DNA of 64,000 nucleotides from Adiantum capillus-veneris (lineage: Eukaryota; Streptophyta; Polypodiopsida; Polypodiales; Pteridaceae): assembly GCA_014529385.2 (NCBI GenBank), contig CM043964.1:8505497-8569496 (forward strand), in the 5' to 3' direction. The notes under the pieces were generated by a model. That model worked only from the letters and a program-made list of their open reading frames with translations. It was not told the origin of the DNA and ran no database searches. Both the position numbers and the translations under genes were made by a program. Of the stretch, positions 20,244 through 31,840 are shown piece by piece (position 1 is the stretch's first letter; each line of letters starts with the position of its first letter).

Positions 20244-23200
20244 TTACTCCCCCCTTGGAGAAGCGTTTTCGTCCTCGAAAACACAAGTGGTGGTATCTTC
20301 ATAAGAACACTAATGTTGTCCACTGTGGCATCCCTCATGGAGCCAACGGTTCGTTGAAGCGGAACCCGGGTCATTGGGAGGTTCAAAGAAATCAAGAGTA
20401 ACATCTTGATTTTCTACATTGTTGTCTCTGTGCAACCGTCTTGGTTAACCGACTCATAATCAAAAGAGCGTGAAGGCTCCATTTAGAACTCACTTGAGAA
20501 TGCTAAATGAGTTATCACAACTAAGAGGTGTTTAAATGCATACCCAGGTTTCAGACTTTCTGAAGGTACTGGAATGTGCAATATAACCTCGGCTCATCTT
20601 TCCATGAAAGTACTATGCTGACATACTCATCAACAGCAACCAAGTCCTTGACTTGCGGTGGTTTCTTGCCAATAGTCAACCTCATCCAAACTGATGATTA
20701 AGGTTGATAACTTGAGAATAACAGGCAGAGACTAGAACTAGCCGTAACATGCCTTTCATCATATGAAGCAAACTCCAAACCAGAAAGGTAATCGATCTAG
20801 TTGTTTCACTTCTTGCTAACGTATGCACTTAGTATATCCTTTAGCGTGCTTTACTAACGTATGCACTTTGCATATCCTTTAGTACTAAATAGAATGCTTG
20901 TAAGCTGCCCATCGTACGCGGGATGAATAGCAACAATAAGAGTGAGGTGCTTTCCCCCAACCACTTACAGACAGTCGCCCACGACTGACGACAAACTATG
21001 ACTCAATCATTGAGTATCTAGCCATATACTCGATATGGAATGGAGACAACCAACTAGGTTGAAAGCAGATTGGAGTTTCAAGCAGCCAATCACGAACACT
21101 CATACTCAGCCATCACCTTGTATGGCAGGGTGTAAACTCATACTAAATCTGCAAGAGAGATTGCACTGGCAGTGCAAAAAATTGCAGAAACAATAATGTC
21201 CATGAATTTGCATGCCGCTCCGAATAAATTTGTGTTAAACACTAGGGCCCATAACACCTAGTGTGCATGCATTTAACACAAACATATCCGAACCGCAATT
21301 CCATGACGAGACTTTCCACGGTACGTACGTGAAAGTCTTGCAACAAATTTGGACCATAATAGAATGTGACAACCCGATCACACCTAGGTACCAACCATGA
21401 GACATTCTCATGAATATAGCATATTTTGCAACAAAATTTGGACCACAACAGAATGTGACAACCCAGTCACACCTAGGTACCAACCATGAGACATTCTCAT
21501 GTACATAGCATACTTAGCTATATGTAGAAACGACCCTCCGTTAAGGTGGTTTCGCAACACTTGTAATCGTAACAAGTTTGTACTTAGTATCCGACAATTT
21601 CTGGCCATTGAAATTGCTCCTGATACTGTGTGCTTAAAATGGTCGAACCAATGGATGCGACCAGCACCTAGGGACTTCGTCGCGACACATTGGTAAAAAG
21701 TTGGTGCCAGTGTCAGTCCAAGAGACTCATATTCTCCACATGTGGAATATGTCTCAAACAAGGATATCAAGAAAAGCGACATCCATCAAGTACGAGCTGG
21801 TACTTGTGTGTGGAGGTAACTGCAAACACTCCACGACAAGAGTGAGAGGGACTCTCATTATCATGCTCCACACTGGCTAAACTGAACTCCTTGAGTTCCT
21901 AGACCATGTTGTATCCCATGTGACAACATGTGCCAAATCGAACCACTACAACTAGGTTCGTAACAGCATAAGGTATAGTGGACGCTACGGTCCAAAATAC
22001 TCTGTTCCAACATGCCCTTGGCATGGCTTTGAAACATTCAAGTGTATTTATACGACTTGCACTGGAAACCGTGGGTGTTGCTTGCGCAATCCAATCCCTT
22101 TGGTTAACATCTACGTAGTCAAACCCCTTGGTAAGACCCTCTATAGAAACTGCTCAACTAGTAGGCAATGGTAACCAACATAGTTAACCGTGTACATAAT
22201 GATTGGAATCAACTCGAAAAGTTGAATTCGTCCACTACCGTGTGGTAGATTGCGGAATTCTTTCCTTGAAAGTTTAACTAGGAGAGATCAAACTGTGATC
22301 CTCGATGCCTATGGGGTGATTTAGCAGTCACCCTCCGGGTCGTACCCCAAACAATATGTCTATAGACACTCCGTAGTGCTATAGAGAGAGCAAGAAATCC
22401 ACACAAGTGAACTGCCTAGCTCTTGTGGACAGCCATGCTGTCTCAACTGATTACTGCATATATACTTCCTTGTAGAGATCAGCTGCTGTGAGTTGAAGAT
22501 TTATCAAAAACTCAACTTGAGTGTCGCACTGAAAACATGTAGTGCAAAAATGACACTGTAAACATCTTGAATGACAAGACCCTTGCTTGTCCATTAACGT
22601 CGATGTATACTTCCCTGGGTAGATCTGTTCACTCTTGAAAACAATCACCCAAAGAATGCCAATAGTTGGGTCTTACCCTTGGCCTGACAATGGCTCTTAG
22701 CCTGTGTGGCTCATAGCCCTTGTGCAAATTAGTGTTCAATGGACGTACCGATGAAGACTAATTTGAGTAGCATCTTAGCCACGTGCTAGCTGAGAGTTAG
22801 AGCACCTTGGCTCAGGCTGACTCACGAGCAAAACACGTATCAAAAGCTTCTTAGAAGATTTTCATTATTCCCTTAAAGAGAGAGAACGAGAGAGAAGAAG
22901 AGCATGCTGGGCTGCGGAACTTTCCTTGAACGACTATGACGTGTATAGTTGATTGCCATGCTCGTGTGCATCTTATGCCTAACGTGCAGCGTATCCTATA
23001 AGCATGCAACAAGTTTCTGCTATGACTCTCTCATTGAGAGAGGTAACAGATAAACACAACCACATCTTGATCTACCTGCCTTGCAGGGTCGTGATTGTAT
23101 GAAAATGACTTAGCATTGGCACTTTGCCTGTGAAATAAGTCCTAGATTTAGGTTCCTTTTAGTGCTGTTGGGTGTTGATAGCAACCAACCATCAGGTTCA

Positions 23201-24720
23201 ACAATCCATCACTTAGTCTGTCCTTGACAGAGTTGCGAGTGTGATAGCGGAAGCATAATGCATAAAGTGGTGGAATCCATGCCACCTGCTTAACATGCCT
23301 TGCATGCAAAAACGTAAGCCCTTGGCTACTATAACGGTCTCAAGCGTGAGAACCAAAACCATAAGTGCCTTGCACAGAATAAACTGGTAGGGATTCTGTG
23401 AGCTGACATTCCCTATTTTGCCAGTTCCCCAAACTTGTGTGCCAAAGCCCTTGATTCCAAATCAATGGCAGTATCTCGGCACAAGGGAGAAGCCGTGCTT
23501 CATGTAAAATTGCCAAAGCACTTTGCTTTACACAATGACAGTAATTGCCAAGTAAAGTGTAAACATAGAAAAAAAAAAACAAGAAAAACTTAAACTTGGT
23601 TAACCTGGTAGTTGTTGCTGAAACCAGTCTTCATGAAATTCCAAAGGAAAAGCTCGCGTAAAGGTGGCTCATAGCCAAATCTGCCGTGCGAGAGAGAGTT
23701 GTCGCATATGTATATTCGTCCTCTTGTATCATATACATCCGTCGTATACGGAATGAAAGAATCTGCAAACATTTTGCCAAATCCGTCCCAAGTTTGTATG
23801 CTCATAGCATATGCCAAACGTGGGGAGTCTCAATGCAAGATGAATAAATTGAAGCCTTGCTTCATAGAACTACATCTGGCCTCATTGCCTACAAATGCGA
23901 TGGACGGCAGATGCCATAGCAAAGAGAATCAACCTTGTCGATCATGTACAAAAAATTGACCTTGTGAAAATTTCAGAGGGAAACGGCCTTGCTAAATTTT
24001 GCTACTGACTGCTTGTTCAAAGCAACCTTTGCTTGACGAAATTGCATATGGTGGTCAACATTGCATTCAGCTCCTAGCTGTGGATGTCAATGTTTCTATA
24101 TTGCTTGCTTCTTAGCAAGCTGCAATGGCTTGGAAATGAGTATGCATCCAATTCATGGAGCCGTGCTCCCAGAAATCTTGCTTTTCTCCGCCTCGAGATA
24201 GCACAACGAGGAGAGATCAAAATTGAACAACCGACGTAAGACACAAACCGGTTTATTGGAGTGTCGCTCTAGGGAGCCTTGCCCTTGGAAAGTATCTGAT
24301 GGTAAACAGTTACTTGAAATTATACTAACTGGTCGGCCTTGCCGAATACCGTAATCGAATATGTCACAGGCCCTGCCTGAGTTACCTTTGTATCAACAAT
24401 TACCCGCCGACTCGCGTGTGGTGTCGAGGGATTGTATACTCAAGCCGTGCTTGATGTTGATCCCTCAACCAAACAATGGTTCTCATTAATCACCCGAATC
24501 GACATCCCATGGTGTTGATATCTTGCATGGTGCATGACCATGCAGGCCAAACATGTCGTAGCCGTACCGATTTGTTGCATTTGCATTAGAATTTCAGAGT
24601 TCCATGTTCTTGGGGGCTTCAAAAGAAAAACTGGAGGCCGTGATCGTGATGGCCGAGTTCTTGCCGATTGCCGTGCAAAGCGACTGTAGCCTTGAAATTC
24701 AAGATATGGAGTATTTGAGA
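20244..24720 (-). pseudogene. Decayed interior of element F
   Basis: Apart from the VFEDENASPRGE tail at the left end (about 20247-20285), no RT, RNase H or integrase motif can be read and no minus-strand frame exceeds about 130 codons. Either the coding region is extensively mutated or the element was non-autonomous. An 89-base tandem duplication lies at about 21351-21528. Confidence 0.5.
21351..21528. repeat. 89-bp tandem duplication
   Basis: The segment GGACCATAATAGAATGTGAC ... CATTCTCATG starts at 21351 and again at 21440, with few changes. Confidence 0.8.
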
Positions 24721-25295
24721 CAGAGTTACCCGGAACGCGGAACGGGAACGGCGACGGGCCTCCCTGCGGAACGGGGGAACGGGAATGGGCCCGGAACGGG
24801 AACGGTGCGGAACGGCAGGCTAAAAAAACACCCAAATATTATTTTTTTTAGCGTTATGTGTTTGAATACAAGTAGTATTAGAGTCCTTTGACTCTAATAC
24901 CCACAAAAAACACGATTCGAAGACCATTAAACCTTATTATGACTTGATTGGGATGTGAGGCGCCCAGAGTACATAGCCAGATGAACAACAATGAGCAAAC
25001 ACAATTTCCATAGTACATACACAATGCTCTCAAATAATTGCAAGAGTAGTAGTCAGAGATAACACTTTGGAATTAATTATGGCTAACATAGTAACAAGCC
25101 TCAAGGGCCGCCAGCGGCCAAGGTGCTACAAAAAAACCAAAGGGGGGCAAAGTTCAAACCAGACTTCAGTGACCACAATACCAAAAGACTGAAGGTGACA
25201 AATACCATAAAGATGCTAGTAGCTACAAATGGCAAAGAGGGCAAGGCTCAAGCAGCCATACAGAAAGGTAAGGATAAATGGCAAAGACTCAAGAC

Positions 25296-26263
25296 TCAAG
25301 AGCCACTAGCCTGAGAGGCCTCCCAATCCGTAGTAGCCGGCTGTAAATCATGCACATCCTCCCATTCCTCATCATCAAGGTCTAGGTCCGGCTCGATCTC
25401 AGCCACAGATGAAGTACCTGGTGTTGGTGGATGTGCATCTCCATCCGCCTGAGAAGCCTCTTGCTCCATCTCCCACTGTGTAAAAGGATCTGTCTGTTTG
25501 TCTGTACTCTTGCAAAGCATTTTCAAATTTGCGCTGACGAAGACAAGATCATTAGCCTTCTCCACTCCAAGCCGATTCCTCTTCTTGGAAGCAATGTGGC
25601 TAAAGGTACTCCACAATTGCTCCAAGCATGAGGTACTAACTGACTGGCTGAGAATACGGATCGCCAATCTCTGAAGCTTAGGGCCATCATAGCCATAGTC
25701 CTCCCACCAAAGCACTGAACCTATTTTCCTGCGATCAATCTGAGCATCTGGACTGCCAAATGACCCCCGCATCTCTCTGTACTGTCTCAGCTGATCTCTG
25801 ACAATGCGTCCCCCATCTCTGTCTAGAACCATCTTGTTTAAGATCTTTGTAAATTGGTTCATGACTTCCCTATCTGTCTCTTGCCCTGCACCTTGGAACT
25901 CTGGATCCACCATGTACGCTGCCCCGTGTAAAGGAGAGGCATATGAATTCCACCTCGAGCTGCAAAGCGCATGGATCTCCTCATATCGCTCTCGAGCTCC
26001 TTTTCCTCGAGCTCCTTCCTCTTCTCGATGGTTACGTTGGCACAAAATTTCACCTCATGTCCCGGCACTCGAAGAAAGTGTGCCCTCACTTTGTCATGCC
26101 CCCCTTTCCGTGTGTAAGAGCATAGCTTGCATCCCCATGCACGAGAACCTCCCGCCGCCGACAAGGTGCCCTCCGAGGTCACTTCATCCCACCACGACCA
26201 TTCCTTCGCCTTTTGAGTGTTGCCCGCATGAACGGAGGGGGTTGAACGAGAAGAAGAGGCCAT
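25296..26263 (-). pseudogene. hAT transposase: BED finger joined to hATC domain
   Basis: The frame starting MASSSRSTPS at 26263 has a BED-type zinc finger (WGCKLCSYT ... HDKVRAHFLRVPGHEVKFC). A second frame (to 25296) carries the C-terminal dimerisation domain, with SVSTSCLEQLWSTFSHI and RLGVEKANDLVFVSANLKM, and an acidic tail. The two frames overlap near 25860-26045 and are out of phase. The several hundred residues of catalytic core expected between them are missing. The product could bind DNA or dimerise at most, not cut. The BED domain would bind the element ends; hATC mediates multimer formation. Confidence 0.85.
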
Positions 26264-26600
26264 GGATTATCCGTGAAAGAGAGAGAGCTTGATCTTTGAG
26301 GATTTGAGAGAGAGAGAGATAGCTTGAGAGAGGGCTTGAGAGAGAGAGAGAGGCTTGATTCCGTTCTTGCTTGAGGCTTGAGCAATGAGAAGTTGAGATA
26401 GAGAGCTTGAGACTCGAGAGAGAGGCTTCACGGTTCACCTCTTGGAAGTTGAGACCGAGAGAGAGAGTTTGACCCTTGAGCCTTGAGGGTTAGCCCAAGA
26501 GAGAGAGAGGTTATGGCTTGAGAGCTAGAGGCTAGGCCCCTATGGCTTGAGAGTTGAGACTCGAGAGTTGAGAGCAAGGGAGAGATGGCCCCCTTCAAAC
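26264..26600 (-). repeat. CTTGAGAGAGAG-rich leader of the hAT gene
   Basis: Irregular repeats of GAGAGAGAG(C/G)CTTGAG, a purine-rich plus strand, lie upstream of the transposase start. They probably form its 5' untranslated region. Confidence 0.5.
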
Positions 26601-27475
26601 TTCCTTGATGCTTTGGTGAAGGGGGGATTTATATAGGGCTGTAAAATTTAAATGGCCGTTGGCTGCCCAAATCTCCCAAACAGCTATATTTTTAAAAGTT
26701 GAAAAACTGCCCGTTTCTGCCCGTTGCTGCCGTTCCGGCCGTTCCGTCCCGTTCCGGGCCGTTCTGCCCCATTCCAGCCGGTCCGTTCCGGTGATGGCCT
26801 GCCTGTCGGAACGGCAGTCCGTTCCGACGTGTTCCCTGAATTTTTGACCGGCCAGAACGCCGTTCCGGCGTTCCAAGGCCCCATATAGGCGTTCCCCGGT
26901 AACTATGATTTCAGATTTTTTGCATAGTTCTTGTGCAGCAAATTCCGGTCGATCTTCCCCTGTTGCTGAGATTGTACTTGAATCTCATTGCCGTCCGGAG
27001 CCATGGCTCCCATGCATCTCGTGGGGCTTTGCCCTTGGCCTGATCCTAGGGTTGCCCTTGGGCGCTCGTGGGCGGCCAAGCATAAAGTAAAAAAAAATTG
27101 AAAAAGAAATTCCTTAGTGATGGCGGCAGACACAGGCGACGAGGGAGAGTTAAAAATCCGTCTTGCAGGTCGCCGAAGGGTTCCATGCAGCTTGGCGCAG
27201 AGTCGACTTCACCCTGTCAGCCCAGCGCGAGCCCAACGAGGCGAAAAAAACATGCTATGGTCGACCTCGACTCGTCTCCCCTTCCCGACACAGGGGTGGC
27301 TTCCTGCGGGTCCCTCCTGAGTCAAAAACCCCGCTTGCTTGAAGCCGACTCCCGTGCTTCGACTTCATCCTCCTCTTCTCCATGGCACCGCATGCAAACT
27401 CATGCAAATCCATGCAAAGAAGCATGAGGGCCACGACCTTCCTTCACCGATTCCTTCACCGAATTCATCTCCTCC

Positions 27476-27478
<3 letters not shown>

Positions 27479-27547
<69 letters not shown>
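27479..27547. repeat. (GA)n microsatellite
   Basis: About 34 uninterrupted GA units in the element F leader. Confidence 0.95.
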
Positions 27548-27549
<2 letters not shown>

Positions 27550-27616
27550 ATGCTTCCAGAGAGAACGCCATGCTTCCCTCCTCCATAGCTCCCTGCTGTC
27601 CCCTCCTCTCCACCTT

Positions 27617-27629
27617 GCTCTGATACCAA
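27617..27629 (-). other. Primer binding site of element F
   Basis: TTGGTATCAGAGC on the minus strand adjoins the LTR at 27630 and matches the initiator-Met-tRNA 3' end. Confidence 0.85.
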
Positions 27630-27782
27630 TGTTAGACCAGCGGGTAGACAGACATGCGAATAACCTCCCAACCATCCTATATATAGGCCCCTGGCCCTCT
27701 TCCATATATAGACCCCTTTACTGCATGTGTGTCCGGCACATTGCCCGGGCCGTGCCCGTCTAGTCCTACCCTTGGCATGACA
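27630..27782 (-). repeat. Element F 5' LTR (153 bp)
   Basis: Partner of 20091-20243, the same length and nearly the same sequence. Confidence 0.9.
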
Positions 27783-27787
27783 CGTCT

Positions 27788-27919
27788 GCAGTGAATTGCT
27801 TATACTTGGCTGCTAAATGCCTCACAAGGGTGCCAGAACACTGCCTAGGTTGTCCTAAACCCCAGAAGTAGGAGTAACAGCTTGTCCACATGCACATAGG
27901 GTTAGATGTGCACGTGACT
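27788..27919 (-). repeat. Element D 5' LTR, outer part
   Basis: On the minus strand GTCACGTGCACATCTAACCC followed by GTGGACAAGCT is the LTR start shared with element G at 29065. Element F separates it from 19522-20090. Confidence 0.65.
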
Positions 27920-27925
27920 TGAGGA

Positions 27926-28100
27926 CTTCCACTGAAAGCCATGAATCCTCGGTAGACTCCGCCTTGGGCCCTCATGTGTCTCTGTCAGGAGAATGAGGTC
28001 CCGTCTTCTCATCACCTCCTCAAGCCTTTGTGGATGTGTCCATAGATCCCCATTGCAACTCCAAACCACAATGTGAATCTCCTCATGTGTCTCATAGGCC
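27926..28100 (-). pseudogene. LINE endonuclease fragment
   Basis: The minus strand encodes IHIVVWSCNGDLWTHPQRL, then RRRDLILLTETHEG. This matches the W-N-x-x-G and ETH blocks of the apurinic-like endonuclease at the start of non-LTR retrotransposon ORF2. About 55 codons are open, then lost at both sides. Without RT it is only a scrap. Confidence 0.6.
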
Positions 28101-28152
28101 GCGAGTCCCTATGCGATGGTCTTGCCATCAATGATGACCCTACCATCTCGGC

Positions 28153-29065
28153 TGTAAGTTGCAGCGGAAGTGAATGTTGTTATTGCTCAAGATGAGTGCT
28201 TCGTACTGTGCTCAAGGGTTCCTTTTACTTATGAAAGGGAGAGCCTTCCGTTCCTTTAGAGAGAGAGTGCAGTGATCACAAACAAAGTGAATGCTAATGT
28301 GAATGAAAGTGCTAAGACTAAGAGAAAGAGAGAGAGAGAGAGAAGAATACGATACCAGATGGTCTCCAACCCTCCTCCAAGGGAAAACTTCTCAAAAGAA
28401 CCTAGTGCTGCATGCATGATGGGCTTAAACGATTGTAAATTGCAATAAGTTTCAAAAAGAAGCATTCCTTTGAAATGCTTGACAACAACAACGTTATACC
28501 ATTGAATTGGTTGATGCTAAATATTTGCGTGCTTGAAAGAGCGACTTTAGTGTATTTTTCATTGGCCAATATCATAAAATCTTGGTTAGATTTCATTCTT
28601 GTCTTCGAAAAAACCGACAGATTTCCATGCATTTTAGCGTAAAGCCGGCAAATCCTCCATTTCTTGACCCAAAAACCAGGAGGATTGAAAAGGGGTCCTT
28701 TTTCTCATTGGTTTGGTGAAACAATATATCATTTTTAGTAAATGAGTATTCGAATAAGAAAACAGTCTCTGAAGATACCTATTAGACCTCTAGACCGAGC
28801 CCTCAAAGCCAATCCTTTTCCTGAAGGTATGCCTTACCGACATTGTTCTATGAACAAGAGGCTAATTACCTAAGAGACATGATGGGTACTGAATGTCATG
28901 CTAATGATTATGCTGTGTGCAATCAAAGGATATGCAACTAAGCTAAGTGCCTGGACATGCACGGCCTGCACTCACAAAGTTGCCAGAATACTTCCTAGGC
29001 TAACCTGAACCCTAGACCTGAGATAGCTTGTCCACATGCACATAGGGTTAGATGTGCACGTGACA
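28153..29065 (-). repeat. Element G 3' LTR with replaced centre
   Basis: On the minus strand it begins TGTCACGTGCACATC (29065) and ends CACTTCCGCTGCAACTTACA (28153). Both outer parts match the family, but about 28400-28860 does not. That AT-rich middle carries a 41-codon plus-strand frame starting MSIRIRKQSLKIPIRP (about 28742) and could be an insertion or gene-conversion tract of unknown origin. Confidence 0.65.
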
Positions 29066-29076
29066 TCCCCTCCTTT

Positions 29077-31840
29077 TTAAAGTGAGGTACTGGTACCGAG
29101 CTGCATGGCTTCCTTGTAGTCTGCCAACAACTCTGGATAATCTCTGAAAAACACTTCATCGACCCACACTACCTCGTGGATTCCTCGATCCTTGAACTTC
29201 AAAAAGTAATGTCGCACTTGCTTCTTTGAGCAATGGTGAAACCGATGCAATAGCACTTGCTCCAATTTCATGACTTCAGCTTTGTCGATGATCTTTGGTT
29301 CTTCTTCTTTGGAAATGTCCTTTGGAGGTGTACCCTGAAACACTTTCAACCAAGAAACATGGAAAAGGTTGTGCATTGACCATGAGTTAGGCAATTGTAA
29401 TTTCATAGAAATCTTATTGACCTTTTTAACGACAAGAAATGGACCATACATTCTGAAAGACAACTTAGGACACTTCTTTCCTACTTGCTTAAGACGTTGC
29501 TTCATGATTCTTAAATAGACCCAATCCCCTTCCTTGATAGTAACATCTCGATGATGCTTGTTAGCTTGTCGTGAGTAAGATTCGTGAGCCTTGCTTAGCC
29601 GAAGCTTCACACTCTCAGAAATCTCATCCAATGACTAACTTTTATCATTGGCATCAAGCATTTGACTAATCGAGTGAGTCAAAAGTGACTAGAACGGACG
29701 ATCAAAAGCTACCTCATACGGAGTTCTACCAATGGCAAAGGAATAACAGTCATTCAAAATTACTTGGACCAACGGGAGATAGAGCTCCCAATGAGACTGT
29801 CGATCATGCACATATGACTTCGAAACATCAAAAGCCAAATGATAGTAAATTTCTGTTTGACCATCTGACTGCCAAAAATTGGACGTGAACTAACATTCCT
29901 ATCTGAAACAATTGACTTTGGCAAACCACAGAGGGGGTACCAATGCTTAATGAACAACCGTGCTACATCCTGAGCAATTACTGTGGCCTTACAAGGAATC
30001 AACATGCAAAATTTGCTGAAACGGTCAACAATTGTCAAACATTGAGTGTTCCTTGAATGCAAACTAAGTGGAAGGTTAGTCCACAAAATCCATAGAAATG
30101 TTGTCACGTGACACATCCAACCCTATGTGTCCGTGGACAAGCTACACCATAACAGGGTTTCCGTCAAGTCCAGTCAGTCTAGATTAGAAGTGATCTGGCA
30201 CTTTTGTGAGTCTATTCGTAGACCGTGCATGCCCAGTCACTTAGTGTAGATGCATATCCTCTGGTTGCACACCGCATAAGCATATAAGCATTCACATCAG
30301 ATTCCATCAGAGTCAGTTTGGAGATTTTTCCAGTGACTTTAGCCTAATTTTCCTATTTTTGACATTTTTCACTTATTTATTAAGTGACTTTTGTTGGGAA
30401 CTGAGTAGGGCAAATTGGGTAAGTTAATATATAAGAAAACCCAAGTTAGCACTCTTTGGCAGATGAGCAAGGAGCACAACAGGCCACAAGCAACAGGTAC
30501 TCCCTCTCTCTTAGCAAGAACCCCTCAAGCACCCCCATAAGCCTAGCGTTTTCTTCATCGCCAGACACCTCCCCTCACTTGGCGTTTTTCAGCATTGCTT
30601 GACCGCCATAGATCTCCTACAGCCTAGCGCTTCCAAGATTGCCCTCAAGCTGCAATTACTTGCGTTGTTGGTTGGACCACGACAGCACCAACTCCTAGCG
30701 TTTTTGGATCGCCTCAAAGATGCAGAAAGGCAGCGTTTCCAGCCTTCTGTCGCAACAGCAAAGCAGCGTTTCCAGCCTCCAGTACAGCAGCAAAAACGCA
30801 GCCATAAACCTGAAGATACATCAGCGTTTTTCAGCCCCGAAAACAGCAGACGAATCAGTGTTTTTCAGCCTCAAAAACAGCAGCCAGATCTGCGTTTTCA
30901 GCACCCCCAAGCAGTCCCAGATTTTCAGCCATAGCATCTTTGTGGACAGAAGATAGAAGATCACCGATTTCAGCCCTTAAGTCATCGTCGTTGTCACCGT
31001 CGTCGTCATTGACTTAGTCCCAAGTGCATCAGTTTCCATGCATCATCATTGTACCACTTTGTGCAATCAATCGTAGACCACTCTCGCCAACGAGAGAGGG
31101 GCCTTCGGAGGAGGGTTTTACAATGTCTTTGGTGTCGTATCTCTCTTCTCTCTTTCTCTCAGTCTCATACACTTGCACGCACAATATCAACTCACTTAGT
31201 TCGTGATCATAGCACTCTCCATAAAGAACGGAAGGCTCTCCCTTCCATAAGAACTAAAAGGAACCTTGAGGAAATATGGATCACTCATCTTGAGAAAATA
31301 CAACATTCATTCGGCTGCACCTTACAAATGTCGTGAAAAGGCCCGTAGGGAATAGGCAGTGGCAGCAAGAGGCCTTGTTGCTTACCCCGAGGAGCTTTTA
31401 CCATTTTGGCAAATGGTGCACTATGTGACACAACAAATCACATCTTTTCGCATTTTAGGCCAATAAAAGAATCTTTCTATTTTTTCCAAAGTGATGTTCA
31501 TTCCCCTGTGCCCACGCTGAGAGAGTCATGAGCATCGTGCAATATGGTTGTCTTGAGAGAAGGAAACACACATAGACGGTGACGAAAATACAATAAACCT
31601 TCAGAATGAGATAGTTGCTGGGCCCTTGGGAAGCAAGAGCCTGCAACCAGTGCTTACCAAACTCGGAATCTGCATACTGGTTCTTCATGATGTCGAAAGA
31701 GAAACTGTGGATCTTGCCCTGAATAGAAACTGTGGATCTTGACTCAAGAGCCAGAATCTGTCCTTTGCGACTTAACGCATCTGCAACAGGGTTAGCTTTA
31801 CCAGACTCATACTCAATTAAACCACCAAATTGCTCAAAAG
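29077..31840 (-). pseudogene. Element G pol: RNase H end to integrase and chromodomain
   Basis: Read from right to left: the RNase H end (YESGKANPVADALSRKGQ near 31780), integrase linker, then the core before and after the solo LTR at 30102-31326 (TIVDRFSKFCMLIP near 30030, GLPKSIVSDRN near 29920). Then comes an open 184-codon frame (29631-29077) with the integrase C-terminal domain (GDWVYLRIMKQR, YGPFLVVKKV) and a chromodomain-like end (HYFLKFKDRGIHEVVW ... QLGTSTSL). Its stop abuts a polypurine tract and the LTR. Stops and frameshifts occur in the core. Gag, protease and RT are absent, so the element is 5'-truncated near 31840. The same tail is found in element B. Confidence 0.85.
30102..31326 (+). 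mobile_element. Solo LTR of B family in element G integrase
   Basis: 1225 bp, TGTCACGTGACA ... GGCTGCACCTTACA, with perfect 5-bp duplications AATGT (30097-30101, 31327-31331). TATATAAG occurs near 30427, with the GCGTTTTT repeat zone in the middle. The integrase reading frame of element G continues across the two target copies, confirming a clean insertion. Confidence 0.93.

Larger units (their letters stand above)
24721..26907 (-). mobile_element. hAT transposon, internally deleted
   Basis: Terminal inverted repeats CAGAGTTACC and GGTAACTATG. Flanking octamers ATTTGAGA (24713-24720) and ATTTCAGA (26908-26915) match at 7 of 8, as expected for hAT. Both subterminal zones (24731-24820, 26700-26900) are packed with CGGAACG/CCGTTCC words, the likely transposase-binding repeats. 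A minus-strand transposase remnant lies between them. It is inserted in element F. Confidence 0.92.
26916..27629 (-). pseudogene. Element F leader and gag-start remnant
   Basis: A minus-strand frame contains MGAMAPDGNEIQVQSQQQG (about 27010-26940) next to the hAT insertion and may be a gag start. The rest is untranslated leader with a (GA)n tract. The primer site TTGGTATCAGAGC is at 27617-27629. Confidence 0.45.
20091..27782 (-). mobile_element. Ty3/gypsy element F with 153-bp LTRs (minus strand)
   Basis: Two 153-bp direct repeats (20091-20243 and 27630-27782) run TGTTAGACCAGCGG ... GGCATGACA on the plus strand. Flanking pentamers are CGTAT and CGTCT (4 of 5). On the minus strand a Met-tRNA primer site adjoins the right LTR and a purine tract (CCAAGGGGGGAGTAA) adjoins the left one. 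Just before the latter, the frame VFEDENASPRGE-stop is the tail commonly seen at the end of plant gypsy Pol. Without the hAT insertion the interior is 5.2 kb, the right size for gag-pol, but it is too decayed to show domains. It lies inside the element D LTR. Confidence 0.85.
18162..27919 (-). mobile_element. Gypsy element D, 5' part (minus strand, truncated)
   Basis: In element orientation it begins near 27919 with a decayed LTR start (GTCACGTGCACATC), continues to 27788, is split by element F, and resumes at 20090 down to 19522, where the LTR ends. Primer site, leader minisatellite and gag follow. It breaks off near 18162 inside gag, so no pol or 3' LTR is present. Its LTR start and MVITRSG gag start link it to elements B and G. 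Confidence 0.75.

Noticed and set aside
21348-21528. Possible CRISPR-like repeat
   Set aside because: Only two tandem copies of 89 bases and no spacer structure; the context is a plant retroelement.
27365-27705. Minus-strand frames with long Ser-Leu runs
   Set aside because: Translation of a GA microsatellite; the open frame is a product of the repeat.
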